This document shows positions 27,449 through 36,560 of a DNA stretch of 64,000 nucleotides, one piece after another (within the stretch, counting starts at the first letter, position 1; the number at the start of each line of letters is the position of its first letter). The DNA is from Pedococcus dokdonensis. GTDB lineage: Bacteria > Actinomycetota > Actinomycetes > Actinomycetales > Dermatophilaceae. The stretch spans positions 2,046,001 through 2,110,000 of the forward strand of contig NZ_LT629711.1 of the NCBI RefSeq assembly GCF_900104525.1, given 5' to 3'. The translations under genes were made by a program, and so were the position numbers. The notes under the pieces are model-generated. The model was not told where the DNA came from. It saw only the letters and a list, made by a program, of their open reading frames with translations, and ran no database searches.

Positions 27449-28501
27449 CTAGACGCCGTCGATGCGCACCCGGCTGCTGAGAAAGCCCCAGCCCCACGCC
27501 AGGTGCATCGTGGGCAAGATCACGGGGAGCCAGAGCCGGTCGCGGGCGTCCAGCCGCGGGTCGCGGACGGTGAGTCCGCCGATCGTGGTCAGAGCGAGGT
27601 AGGCCGCGGGGACCAGCCACAGGGGCCACCACAGGAAGCCGCCGACCAGCCCTGCGACGACGCCCAGCAGGGCCACCGGTGGGGCGAGGTAGCGGGCGTT
27701 GATGGTGCCCGCGTGGGTGCGTGCCACCACCCGACGCCACCGCCCGTAGTCCCGGTACTGCCGGGCCAGCGCCCCGAGGGTGGGGCGCGGGCGGTACGCG
27801 ACGCGCAGCCGCGGGGAGAACCACACCAGCCCGCCGGCCTCGCGGATGCGGTGGTTGAGCTCCCAGTCCTGCGCCCGGGTGAACCGCCGGTCGTAGCCAC
27901 CGAGCCGGGTCAGCCACTCGCGTCGGAAGACCCCGAGGTAGACGGTGTCGGCCGGGCCCGCGTCACCGCCGGTGTGGAAGCGCGAGGCCCCGACCCCCAG
28001 CCGGGAGGTCATGGCGGCGGCGACCGCCCGCTCGAACGAGGTGACTCCCTCGGCGTCCATCAGACCGCCCACGTTGACCGCGCCGGTCTCGTCGAGCAGC
28101 TCCACGGCGGTGCGGACGTAGTCGGGGTCGAGCACGCCGTGCCCGTCGACCCGGACGACGACGGCGGCATCGCCGAGCGCCTCGATCGCGGCGTTGAGCG
28201 CCTCGGGCGTGCGCCCGGTCGGGTTGGCCACCGTGCGCACCCGCGGCTGCTCGGCACAGATCTCCGCGGCGATCCGGTCGGTCGCGTCGGTGCTGGGGCC
28301 CAGGGCGAGCACGAGGTGGACGTCACCTGCGTAGTCCTGGCCGAGGACCGCGTCGACCGCCTCGCGCAGGTGCCGCTCCTCGTTGAGGATCGGCATGATC
28401 ACGCCGACGGCCGGTGGCTGCAGCCCGGCCGGCCCGCTGTCGTGGTCGGGTCCGGAGAGGTCGTCCGGCGTGGGGGTGGTGTGGTGGTGCGGGGTCGTCA
28501 T
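27449..28501 (-). CDS. family 2 glycosyltransferase, membrane-anchored
   Basis: The 350-residue protein starts with a His/Thr/Pro-rich leader and then VGVIMPILNEERHLREAV, VRVDGHGVLDPDYV (metal site) and TRAQDWELNHRIREAGG, the conserved D-x-E and Q/R-rich region of family 2. The C-terminal third has two to three hydrophobic helices (VALLGVVAGLVGGFLWW and the region after it). It resembles succinoglycan ExoA-like transferases. The ATG overlaps the LCP gene stop (ATGA). Another in-frame ATG at 28516 lies inside the LCP gene and is less likely. Confidence 0.88.
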   Translation of the reverse strand: MTTPHHHTTPTPDDLSGPDHDSGPAGLQPPAVGVIMPILNEERHLREAVDAVLGQDYAGDVHLVLALGPSTDATDRIAAEICAEQPRVRTVANPTGRTPEALNAAIEALGDAAVVVRVDGHGVLDPDYVRTAVELLDETGAVNVGGLMDAEGVTSFERAVAAAMTSRLGVGASRFHTGGDAGPADTVYLGVFRREWLTRLGGYDRRFTRAQDWELNHRIREAGGLVWFSPRLRVAYRPRPTLGALARQYRDYGRWRRVVARTHAGTINARYLAPPVALLGVVAGLVGGFLWWPLWLVPAAYLALTTIGGLTVRDPRLDARDRLWLPVILPTMHLAWGWGFLSSRVRIDGV

Positions 28502-30039
28502 GAGGCTGCTGAGCATACGGAGGAGAGGTCGTCCTCCGCCGCGTTGCCCGCTGCCTTGTTCGGGTCCTGCACGTTCGTGCCCGGCTGGGCCTTGGGCTTC
28601 TTCTTCTTCACCGTGGACTTCGGCTTGCTGGTCGCGGTGGTCGCGCCCTTGGTGGACTTGGCCTTCGTGTCGGCTGCCTGCTCCGACGCCTTGATGGTCC
28701 TCTGGACGGTCGTGGTGACCAGGCTGGCGTCGTAGTCCCACGGCTTCATCAGCGGCGGCACGAAGTTGACGCTGCGGATCGGGTGCTGGCGCGACTTCAT
28801 CGCCAGGTCGGCGAACCGCCCCAGCTCGGACTGCGGCAGGTCGGTCTGGATCAGGCCCGAGCTCGCGCCGGCGATCTTCTGGAACCGGGTCAGCACCCGC
28901 TGCGGGTCGAGCTGGTCGGCCATCGCGGTCATGACGCAGCGCTGCCGTGCCATCCGCTCGTAGTTCGTGGAGCCCTGGCGGGAGCGGGCGTACCAGAGGG
29001 CGTGGTAGCCGTCGAGGTGCTGCTCGCCGGGCTCGATCCAGCCCACGATCGGCGACGTGCCACCACCGATCGGGGTGCGGTACTTGACTGTGACGTCGAG
29101 GCCGCCGACGGCGTCGACCATCTTCTTGAAACCCCTGAGGTCGACCATCACGTAGTACTGGATGTCCAGGCCGCTCAGGGCCTCGACCGCCTCGCGGGTG
29201 GCGAGGACGCCGGGGTTCGCGGTCCCGGGCGGGAACTTGGCCCGGTTGTCCTGGGCCCAGGTGAACAGGCCGTTGAGCAGGCACTCGTCGCCGCAGTTCC
29301 ACCCCTCGGGCATGAGTCGGGCCATCGTCGAGCCGGGCCGGAAGTTGATGTTCTCGGTGTCGCGCGAGAAGCCGAAGGTCACCGCGCTACCGGTCTCCGC
29401 GTCGACGCTGACCAGCTGGATGCTGTCGGGTCGGGTCCCGACGCGGTCGCGGCCGCTGTCGGCCCCGAGCAGGAGGATGTTGTAGCGGCCGTCGACCGCG
29501 CCGAACGCCTCGTCACCCTGGAACAACGCGTTCATCGCGTCGCGCCCGGCACCCACTGAGCTCGCGGCATACACGAGACCACCGGAGGTGACGACGAGCA
29601 GCGCGGCGGTGACGCCGGTCAGCCAGCGCCGGGTCGCCATCAGCAGGGTCGCGGGGCGGCCGAGCCGCCAGGCGTCGACGAACAGGACCGCCCACAGCAT
29701 CGCGAAGCCGGCCAGCAACCACTGCAGGACGGTGAGCACCCAGCCCCGGCCCAGCAGCCCGATCGCCAGGGACTGGCTGAGCAGGAACACCACGCCCAGG
29801 ACGACGGCCAGCGCGACCAGCGACGCCCAGGCACGCAGGGCGAACCGGCCGAGCCCGCGGCGCCCTGCGACGAGCTGGGCACTGCCGGGGACGAGCAGGG
29901 TGAGCAGCACCAGGGTGAAGGCCCGCCGGCGCCGCATCCGCGGTGTCAGGGAGTCGGCGTCCCCGAGGCCGCCACCGGACCGGCGGGACACGTAGACCCC
30001 GGCGTCGGTGCCGGGGCGCGCGGCATGGGTGGGCCTCAT
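28498..30039 (-). CDS. LytR-CpsA-Psr family glycopolymer ligase, long form with four-helix N-terminus
   Basis: The 513-residue protein has a cytoplasmic N-terminus, about four membrane helices (residues 38-165) and an extracellular LCP domain. LCP enzymes transfer a glycopolymer from its lipid carrier to peptidoglycan. The domain shows ILLLGADSGRDRVGTRPDSI, with the Arg/Asp residues that bind pyrophosphate and metal, FGFSRDTENINF, and GYHALWYARSRQGSTNYER. The tail (about 440-513) is Lys/Ala-rich and disordered. Starting at ATG 30039 removes a 38-residue stretch that reads into the divergent promoter. It is divergent from another LCP gene and likely acts on the polymer made by this locus. Confidence 0.9.
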   Translation of the reverse strand: MRPTHAARPGTDAGVYVSRRSGGGLGDADSLTPRMRRRRAFTLVLLTLLVPGSAQLVAGRRGLGRFALRAWASLVALAVVLGVVFLLSQSLAIGLLGRGWVLTVLQWLLAGFAMLWAVLFVDAWRLGRPATLLMATRRWLTGVTAALLVVTSGGLVYAASSVGAGRDAMNALFQGDEAFGAVDGRYNILLLGADSGRDRVGTRPDSIQLVSVDAETGSAVTFGFSRDTENINFRPGSTMARLMPEGWNCGDECLLNGLFTWAQDNRAKFPPGTANPGVLATREAVEALSGLDIQYYVMVDLRGFKKMVDAVGGLDVTVKYRTPIGGGTSPIVGWIEPGEQHLDGYHALWYARSRQGSTNYERMARQRCVMTAMADQLDPQRVLTRFQKIAGASSGLIQTDLPQSELGRFADLAMKSRQHPIRSVNFVPPLMKPWDYDASLVTTTVQRTIKASEQAADTKAKSTKGATTATSKPKSTVKKKKPKAQPGTNVQDPNKAAGNAAEDDLSSVCSAAS

Positions 30040-30062
30040 GGTGGACCAGTATCGGGGAGCAC

Positions 30063-30089
30063 TCGTGTGATTCGTGTGACGTGTGTGAC
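30063..30089 (-). promoter_or_regulatory. three 9-bp direct repeats resembling MtrA-binding sites
   Basis: On the minus strand the bases read GTCACACAC, GTCACACGA and ATCACACGA in tandem. MtrA of mycobacteria binds pairs of loosely conserved 9-mers close to GTCACAGCG and controls wall enzymes. The array lies between two divergent LCP genes, 24 bases from one start and 47 from the other, so one regulator could act on both. The assignment is by sequence likeness only. Confidence 0.5.
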
Positions 30090-30135
30090 TTCGGCGTTTT
30101 GCCAGTCCGCGGCCGGGCACTGGACACTGGTTCCC

Positions 30136-31389
30136 ATGACCGGACGCCCCCACGACCCCGACGACGCCCGCGCCATCCCCCAGTCAGGTTCCCAGGGCGG
30201 CTCCGGCGACGACACCGAGGTCTACACCGTCGACGTCAGGGGTCGGCGCCGCGGCCGCTCGTCCGACGCCACCGAGGGCTCCGGTGCGACCCGTGTCATG
30301 CCCACCACCGGCCCCGCATCGGGCCGCCCCGCCCGACAGCGGAGCTCGACGCCCCCACCACCCGTCGACGGCGGTCGCGCCGACGAGTGGGACGACCAGC
30401 CCCGGCGCCGACGTCGCTTCCCGGTCGGCCGGCTCGTGCTGCTGCTCGTCGTCGCCTGGGTCGCGTTCATGGTCTTCACGCCGCTGCACGCCTGGAACTC
30501 GGTCACCAAGGTCGACACCACCCCCGGGGGCACCCGACCGACCGACTCCAAGGGCTACAACTACCTGCTGGTCGGCTCCGACAGCCGCGCGGGACTGACC
30601 AAGGAGCAGCGCAAGGAGTACGCGACCGGCAACGCCGCCGGCCGCCGCACCGACTCGATCATCCTGGTCCACGTCCCCGCGAACGGTGGCAAGCCGGCGC
30701 TGGTCTCACTCCCCCGAGACTCCTACGTGCCGATCCCCGGCCACGGCAGCAACAAGATCAACGCCGCGTTCGCGTTCGGCGGCCCCAACCTGCTGGTCGA
30801 GACAGTCGAGCAGGTGACCGACCTGCACATCGACGGCTATGTCGAGATCGGCTTCGCGGGCTTCGCCTCCGTCGTCGACAGCGTCGACGGCGTCAACATC
30901 TGCGTGCCGTTCACGATGAACGACAAGAAGGCCGGCATCAACCTCAAGAAGGGCTGCCAGGTCCTGAACGGCAAGAACGCGCTCGGCTACGTCCGGGCCC
31001 GCTACTCCGACCCGCGCGGCGACATCGGCCGGGCGGAGCGGCAGCGCCAGTTCCTCGCCGCCATCATGAAGAAGGCGCTCACCCCGTCGACGGTGCTCAT
31101 CCCCACCCGCTACTGGTCGTTCTCGCACGCCGCGGCGAAGGGCCTGATCGTCGGCGAGGACACCTCGATGCGCGATGCCAGCCGGGTGCTGCTCGCGATG
31201 CGCGCCGTGTCCAAGGACGAGGGCCTCAGCCTGGTCGTGCCGCTCTCGAGCCTGAACTACCAGACCAACGCCGGCAGCTCGGTCAAGTGGGACACCGCCC
31301 GCGCCAAGGCGCTCTTCACCTTGCTGCGCAACGACACCCCGCTCGAGGCGCCTCCCGAGGGCACCGACGGCAAGCCCTCGGGCAACTAG
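30136..31389 (+). CDS. LytR-CpsA-Psr family glycopolymer ligase
   Basis: The 417-residue protein has a polar 95-residue cytoplasmic N-terminus, one membrane helix (VGRLVLLLVVAWVAFMVF), then an LCP domain: YNYLLVGSDSRAGL, RTDSIILVHVPANG, LVSLPRDSYV, KINAAFAFGGPNL and VRARYSDPRGDIGRAERQ. The last two carry the Arg residues needed for pyrophosphate handling. It is the standard one-helix LCP type, unlike its four-helix divergent neighbour. It likely attaches the wall polymer to peptidoglycan. The gene ends two bases from the stop of the convergent acyl-CoA dehydrogenase gene. Confidence 0.92.
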   Translation: MTGRPHDPDDARAIPQSGSQGGSGDDTEVYTVDVRGRRRGRSSDATEGSGATRVMPTTGPASGRPARQRSSTPPPPVDGGRADEWDDQPRRRRRFPVGRLVLLLVVAWVAFMVFTPLHAWNSVTKVDTTPGGTRPTDSKGYNYLLVGSDSRAGLTKEQRKEYATGNAAGRRTDSIILVHVPANGGKPALVSLPRDSYVPIPGHGSNKINAAFAFGGPNLLVETVEQVTDLHIDGYVEIGFAGFASVVDSVDGVNICVPFTMNDKKAGINLKKGCQVLNGKNALGYVRARYSDPRGDIGRAERQRQFLAAIMKKALTPSTVLIPTRYWSFSHAAAKGLIVGEDTSMRDASRVLLAMRAVSKDEGLSLVVPLSSLNYQTNAGSSVKWDTARAKALFTLLRNDTPLEAPPEGTDGKPSGN

Positions 31390-31391
31390 CG

Positions 31392-32564
31392 CTACTTGCG
31401 GGCCAGCAGCTGGCGACCCATCACCATCCGCTGGATCTGGTTGGTGCCCTCGTAGATCTGGGTGATCTTGGCGTCGCGCATCATCCGCTCGACCGGGAAG
31501 TCGCGCACGTAGCCCGCGCCGCCGAGCAGCTGCACGGCGTCGGTGGTCACCTGCATCGCGACGTCCGAGGCGTAGCACTTGGCGGCCGCGCCGAAGAACG
31601 GCAGGTCGGCGTCGCCACGCTCGGACTTGGCGGCCGCGACATACACCATCTGGCGGGCGGCCTCGACGGCCATCGCCATGTCGGCGAGCATGAACTGCAC
31701 CCCCTGGAACTCGGCCACCGCCTTGCCGAACTGCTTGCGCTCCTTGACGTACGACACCGCGAAGTCGAGCGCGCCCTGGGCGATCCCGACGGCCTGGGCA
31801 CCGATCGTCACCCGGGTGTGGTCGAGGGTGCGCAGGGCGATCTTGAGACCGTCACCGACCTCGCCGACGACGCGGTCGCCGGGGATCCGGACGTTGTCGA
31901 AGTGCAGCTCGCGGGTCGGTGAGCCCTTGATGCCGAGCTTGCGCTCCTTCTCGCCGAAGGTGAAGCCCTCGTCGGACTTCTCGAGCACGAACGCCGTGAC
32001 GTTGCTGCCGCGCTTGCCGTCGGGGTCGGTGACCGCGAGGACCGTGTAGTAGTCGGAGACACCGGCGTTGGTGATCCACGACTTCTGGCCGTTCACGACC
32101 CAGTCGTCGCCGTCGCGCCGCGCACGGGTCTTCATCGCGGCGGTGTCGGAGCCGGCCTCGCGCTCGGACAGGCCGTAGGAGAACGTCGTGCGACCCTCGG
32201 CCAGCGGCGTCAGGTAGCGCTTCTTCACGTCCTCGTTCGCCGCGAGGATGAGCGGCATCGTGCCGAGCTTGTTGACCGCGGGGATCAGCGACGCCGACGC
32301 GTCGACGCGCGCGACCTCCTCGATGACGATGCAGGTGGCGAGCGCGTCGGCCCCGACACCGCCGTACTCCTCGGCGATGTGCGGGGCGAAGAAGTCCGAC
32401 GCCACCAGGGCGTCGTGCGCCTCCTGCGGGTAGCGCGCCTCCTCGTCCACGGCCGCGGCATACGGGGCGATCTTGTCCTCGGCGACCGCACGGACGGCGT
32501 CGCGCAGCGCCTCGTGGTCCTCGGAGATCCGGAACAGGTCGAAGTCGGGGTTGCCAGTGCTCAC
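31392..32564 (-). CDS. acyl-CoA dehydrogenase, FadE25-like
   Basis: The 390-residue flavoprotein oxidises acyl-CoA to trans-2-enoyl-CoA. FSYGLSEREAGSDTAAM and WVVNGQKSWITNAGVSD are the FAD and substrate-binding signatures; E372 in IYEGTNQIQRMV is the catalytic base position. Length and sequence match FadE25 of mycobacteria, which sits near purE in that genus, as here. The GTG start is preceded by GAGGG and by a TAACCT box on the minus strand. It does not overlap any neighbour in the same direction, so it is probably a single-gene unit. Confidence 0.93.
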   Translation of the reverse strand: MSTGNPDFDLFRISEDHEALRDAVRAVAEDKIAPYAAAVDEEARYPQEAHDALVASDFFAPHIAEEYGGVGADALATCIVIEEVARVDASASLIPAVNKLGTMPLILAANEDVKKRYLTPLAEGRTTFSYGLSEREAGSDTAAMKTRARRDGDDWVVNGQKSWITNAGVSDYYTVLAVTDPDGKRGSNVTAFVLEKSDEGFTFGEKERKLGIKGSPTRELHFDNVRIPGDRVVGEVGDGLKIALRTLDHTRVTIGAQAVGIAQGALDFAVSYVKERKQFGKAVAEFQGVQFMLADMAMAVEAARQMVYVAAAKSERGDADLPFFGAAAKCYASDVAMQVTTDAVQLLGGAGYVRDFPVERMMRDAKITQIYEGTNQIQRMVMGRQLLARK

Positions 32565-32757
32565 AGTCCCTCAGGTTACCCGCTGGTATGCCGCGTGGCA
32601 GCGGCTGTGGGTGTGGGCTTGCCGACACGTGCGGATCACCGACAAATCGGGCACGGTTCGGGCCGTTGGCCACCCGGAGGTCACCTCCTACTGGTAGGAA
32701 TCTCCCGACGCACGCACTGGGCCTCGTCAGCCCACTTCCTCGGGGGGACCCCACCAC
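32565..32757. promoter_or_regulatory. divergent promoter region
   Basis: This 193-base gap lies between the FadE25-like gene and the secreted propeller protein. GGGGGGA (32742-32748) ten bases before the ATG at 32758 is an SD-like site, and TAGGAAT near 32695 may be part of the promoter. One copy of the dispersed GTATGCCG octamer occurs at 32586-32593. Confidence 0.4.
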
Positions 32758-34944
32758 ATGAGCAGCCCTGCCCGCGTCCGCACGGGACTCACCCTTGCCC
32801 TCACCGCGGCCCTGGCCGTCGGCGCCGTGCCGGCCACCCAGGCAGCCGACTCGCCCGCCAGCCGCGGCGGCGCCGACTTCAAGGTGCGCGCCGTCAACGC
32901 GATGATCGACGCCGCGTCGTCGCGCCGCGCCGCGAAGAGCGAGGCAGCCGCCAACCCCACCGCCTCGTCGGCCACCACGAAGGCGGCCGACGTCGACAAG
33001 GCGCCGGACCCCGGGCTCGTGCGCAACCGCACCCTGCCGGCCCCCGACGCAGTCGACGCAGCACCCACGTGTGACGACCTCGCCCTCGACTGGACCCCGA
33101 CGAACGACCGGGTGTGGGTCCACTGGAACACCCTGGGCCTGGACAACTACACCATCCTGCGCCAGCGCGACGGCGGCTCGTGGAAGCAGATCGGGGTCGT
33201 CGGAGCCGACCAGACCTCCTTCGTCGACCGCACCGTCAACCCGCGGGGGCTCTTCACGTACCGCCTCGACGCGGATGGCATCAGCTGCCCGCTGGGCTAC
33301 TGGGCGTCGATGTCGACCCAGGACGGCTGGGGCGTGCCGGACGCCGTGTTCGGCACGGCGGGCACCGGCGACGGCACCGGGCCGCTGCTGATGCAGGACA
33401 CCTTCTCCTACGGCATGCCGAGCACGCTGACCGGCATGGACCCGGCCTACTCGCCCGACGGCCGCCTGCTGGCGTCCGCCGCGAGCACCGACGGCACCAG
33501 CTGGACCCTCCAGATCAGCGAGGTCGGTCCGCGCGGCGTCGAGAGCGGCTACCGCAGCAGCCCCCAGCCCGCGGGCACCCTCGCCGCCGAGCCCAGCTTC
33601 TCCCCCGACGGCCGACGCGTGGTCTACACGCGCTACACCGTCGACGCGGCCACCGGCGACGTCACCGGCTCCCAGCTGCGCGTGGTCGACGTGGTCACCG
33701 GGGTCGACAAGGCGGTGGGCGGGTCGACCGGGCTCGTGCAGGCCGACTGGCGGTCCACCTCGACCTTCATCGCCGCGGGTGGGGCACCCGGCGAGGGCCT
33801 GTTCACCATCGGGGCGACCGGCGGCACGAAGGTCCCCGTGGCGGGCACCTCCAACGCCGGCTTCCCGGAGGTCGCCCCCAACGGCAAGACCTACTTCACG
33901 ACGGGCGACGGCACCAACTTCGCCCTCAACGTGCTGTCCACGACCGGCGTCATCACGCCGCTGCAGAGCAGCACCAGCCACTCCTTCGAGACCCCGCGGG
34001 TCTCCCCCGACGGCACGGTGTTCTACGTCGACATCGACCTCAAGGTCCTGGACGACCCGGCCGACAACGAGTTCACGGTGATGTCGTCGACCAACGGGAC
34101 GGACACCCCGGAGGCGACCGCGATCGGAGCACGCCGGGCGGACAGCTCCGGCGGCTTCTTCGGCTACGACGTGCGTCAGCCGAAGTCCAAGGGCACCTCC
34201 GACTTCGTCGGCAACGCCGGGCCCGACATCCTGGCCCGGGACTCGGCCGGCACTCTCTGGGCCTACCCCAGCACCCCCGACAAGTTCGCCGGGACGCGGG
34301 TCAAGATCGGCACCGGCTGGAACATCTACAACGCCTTCCTCGCCGCCGGCGACCTCAACGGCGACGACAAGGCCGACATCCTGGCCCGCGACACGGCCGG
34401 CAAGCTGTGGCGCTACGACGGCAAGGGCGGCGGCAAGGTCGCCGGCCGGGTCCAGGTCGGCGCCGGGTGGGGCGGCTACCTGCCGCTGGCCCCGGGTGAC
34501 TTCAACGGCGACGGCCGGGCCGACCTCGTCGCCCGCTCCTCCACCGGTGAGCTGTGGCTCTACCCGGGCACCGGACTCGGCACCTTCGCGACCCGGACCC
34601 GCCTCGGCACCGGGTGGCAGGGCATGAACAGCATCGTCGGCGTCGGGGACTTCGACCTCGACAACGACGCGGACCTCATCGCCCGCGAGGCCTCGACGTC
34701 CAAGCTCTGGCTCTACCCCGGCAACGGCCAGGGCGGCTTCAGCGCCCGTCGCCAGGTCGGCAGCGGGTGGAACATCTTCAAGGGCATCGCCGGTCCCGAG
34801 CTGCTCGGCCCCAACCCGTTCGTCTACGCCAAGCGGGCCGACGGCACGCTGATCTCCTACGCCGTGGTCGGGGACGGGCGTTTCGACGGCAACGAGGTCT
34901 ACCTGGTCGGCACCGGCTGGGGGCCGTACTCCTTCACTTCCTGA
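32758..34944 (+). CDS. secreted beta-propeller protein (TolB-like WD/PD40 region plus FG-GAP-type repeats)
   Basis: The 728-residue protein has a signal peptide (MSSPARVRTGLTLALTAALA, cleavage near AAD). Residues about 105-180 are a fibronectin-like or Ig-like module with two cysteines. Residues 220-460 contain PAYSPDGRLLASAAS, PSFSPDGRRVVYTRY and PRVSPDGTVFYVD, the PD40 repeats of TolB-type propellers. The last 250 residues hold four or five repeats with D-x-N-G-D-G-x-A-D-L-x-A-R cores and GxGW linkers, the same type as the two wall enzymes at 1007-5801. No enzyme motif is visible, so it may bind glycan or protein at the cell surface. Confidence 0.8.
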   Translation: MSSPARVRTGLTLALTAALAVGAVPATQAADSPASRGGADFKVRAVNAMIDAASSRRAAKSEAAANPTASSATTKAADVDKAPDPGLVRNRTLPAPDAVDAAPTCDDLALDWTPTNDRVWVHWNTLGLDNYTILRQRDGGSWKQIGVVGADQTSFVDRTVNPRGLFTYRLDADGISCPLGYWASMSTQDGWGVPDAVFGTAGTGDGTGPLLMQDTFSYGMPSTLTGMDPAYSPDGRLLASAASTDGTSWTLQISEVGPRGVESGYRSSPQPAGTLAAEPSFSPDGRRVVYTRYTVDAATGDVTGSQLRVVDVVTGVDKAVGGSTGLVQADWRSTSTFIAAGGAPGEGLFTIGATGGTKVPVAGTSNAGFPEVAPNGKTYFTTGDGTNFALNVLSTTGVITPLQSSTSHSFETPRVSPDGTVFYVDIDLKVLDDPADNEFTVMSSTNGTDTPEATAIGARRADSSGGFFGYDVRQPKSKGTSDFVGNAGPDILARDSAGTLWAYPSTPDKFAGTRVKIGTGWNIYNAFLAAGDLNGDDKADILARDTAGKLWRYDGKGGGKVAGRVQVGAGWGGYLPLAPGDFNGDGRADLVARSSTGELWLYPGTGLGTFATRTRLGTGWQGMNSIVGVGDFDLDNDADLIAREASTSKLWLYPGNGQGGFSARRQVGSGWNIFKGIAGPELLGPNPFVYAKRADGTLISYAVVGDGRFDGNEVYLVGTGWGPYSFTS

Positions 34945-34959
34945 CCGGGGAGGCAGTGG

Positions 34960-36021
34960 TCAACGACGACGTGGCAGGTGCCAGAGGTGCCCGTGCTGCT
35001 CGCGATCGAGCAGCTCGGGCATCACGTCACGCTCGAACATCGCGATCCCCGTGGTGTCATAGGCGGCCTCGGGGAAGTTGAGGATGGCGTAGGTCATGCC
35101 CAGCTCCTGCAGCGCCGTCAGCTTCTCCACGATCTGCTCCGGTGTGCCGACCGTCGCCTGCTTGCGGTAGTCGGCGAACAGCTGGTCGACGCGGGCCTCG
35201 GGCGACCCCACCGACAGCAGCCGGTCCCGGAGCACCGCGAAGCGCTCCTCGACCTCGTCCTCGTCGCTGCCGATGAAGACGTTGAGGTTGCTGCTGCGGA
35301 CGATCTCGCCGAAGTCGCGGCCGAGGTCGTCGCAGTGGCCGCGCAGGATCTCGCTCTTCGCGGCGAACACCTCAGGGGTCGGGTCGAAGTTGGTGTAGTC
35401 GGCGTACTGGGCGGCGATCCGCAGGGTCTTCTTCTCGCCACCGCCGGCGATCCACATCGGGATGCCGTTGCCCTTCGAACCGGGCACCGAGGTGCCCTGC
35501 AACGGCTGCGGGTAGCAGCGCGCACCGTCGACCTGGAAGTGCTTTCCCTCGAACGTCGCCGACCCGGTCGTCCACATCTGGCGGAAGATCTGCACACCCT
35601 CGTCGAGGGCGGCCAGGCGCTCCCCCGCTCGCGGAAAGCCGTAGCCATAGGCCCGCCACTCGTGCTCGTACCACCCGGCGCCGATGCCCATCTCGAGCCG
35701 GCCCTCGGAGATGATGTCCACCGTCGCCGCGACCTTCGCGAGGTAGGCCGGGTTGCGGTAGGCCATGCAGGTGCACATCTGGCCGAGCCGCACCCGACCG
35801 GTCACGGCGGCGAAGGCAGCCATCAGCGTCCACGCCTCGTGGGTCGCCTCCTCGCTCGGCACCGGCACGGTGTGGAAGTGGTCGAACACCCAGATCGACG
35901 ACCAGTCCTCGTTGGCGTCGGCCCGGCGGGCGAGACCGGCCATCACCCCCCAGTGCTGGCTCGGGTCGATGCCGACGAGGTCCATGCGCCAGCCCTGCGG
36001 GACGAACATTCCGAACTTCAT
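34960..36021 (-). CDS. LLM-class F420-dependent oxidoreductase
   Basis: The 353-residue protein has the luciferase-like (LLM) fold: MKFGMFVPQG start, WSSIWVFDHFHT, MCTCMAYRNPAYLAKVAATVD, GRLEMGIGAGWYEHEWRAYG and PMWIAGGGEKKTLRIAAQYA. These correspond to TIGR03560-like F420-dependent enzymes common in actinobacteria. The substrate is unknown. A TAACGT box eight bases before the ATG suggests a leaderless start. The gene is convergent with the secreted propeller gene and divergent from the CoA-binding protein gene, so it is transcribed alone. Confidence 0.88.
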   Translation of the reverse strand: MKFGMFVPQGWRMDLVGIDPSQHWGVMAGLARRADANEDWSSIWVFDHFHTVPVPSEEATHEAWTLMAAFAAVTGRVRLGQMCTCMAYRNPAYLAKVAATVDIISEGRLEMGIGAGWYEHEWRAYGYGFPRAGERLAALDEGVQIFRQMWTTGSATFEGKHFQVDGARCYPQPLQGTSVPGSKGNGIPMWIAGGGEKKTLRIAAQYADYTNFDPTPEVFAAKSEILRGHCDDLGRDFGEIVRSSNLNVFIGSDEDEVEERFAVLRDRLLSVGSPEARVDQLFADYRKQATVGTPEQIVEKLTALQELGMTYAILNFPEAAYDTTGIAMFERDVMPELLDREQHGHLWHLPRRR

Positions 36022-36104
36022 GCCGCTGACGTTACTTCCCTCGGCCGCGGCCCGCTCGCCGCCCTCCCCTCCCCAAGCCGGGCGATGAGTGTGATGCTGA
36101 GGGC

Positions 36105-36560
36105 ATGAGCTTTCGCCACCAGAACGACCCCGATCTCATCCGCGAGCTCCTGATCGACCCCGGGATCTGGGTCGTGGTCGGCCTCTCCAACAACCAGGAG
36201 CGCGAGGCCTTCGGCGTGTCCCGCTGGTTGAAGGTCGAGCTCGGCAAGGGGTTGATCCCGGTGCACCCCAAGGCGGAGACCGTGCACGGCGAGCAGGGCT
36301 ACGCGAGCCTGGCCGACATCCCGGACGGCACGGACATCAAGGTCGTCGACTGCTTCGTCAACTCCGAGCACGTCGGGGCCGTGGTGGACGACGCCATCGC
36401 CCACAAGGACCGGCTCCAGATCGACGCGATCTGGATGCAGCTCGGCGTGGTCGACGAGGCCGCGGCCGTCCGGGCCCGCGGGGCGGGTCTGGACGTCGTG
36501 ATGGACACCTGTCCGCGCATCGAGTGGCGCGGGGTCCGTTCCGCGGGCATGGCCCGCTGA
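36105..36560 (+). CDS. CoA-binding domain protein (YccU-like)
   Basis: The 151-residue protein is a single Rossmann-type CoA-binding domain: IWVVVGLSNNQEREAFGVSR at the N-terminus, LIPVHPKAETVHGEQGYASL, and IDAIWMQLGVVDEAAAVRARGAG ending with MDTCPRIEW. Such proteins are widespread; their role in the cell is not established. A GATGCT box ends seven bases before the ATG. It is convergent with purE, with three 17-bp repeats in the gap. Confidence 0.9.
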   Translation: MSFRHQNDPDLIRELLIDPGIWVVVGLSNNQEREAFGVSRWLKVELGKGLIPVHPKAETVHGEQGYASLADIPDGTDIKVVDCFVNSEHVGAVVDDAIAHKDRLQIDAIWMQLGVVDEAAAVRARGAGLDVVMDTCPRIEWRGVRSAGMAR

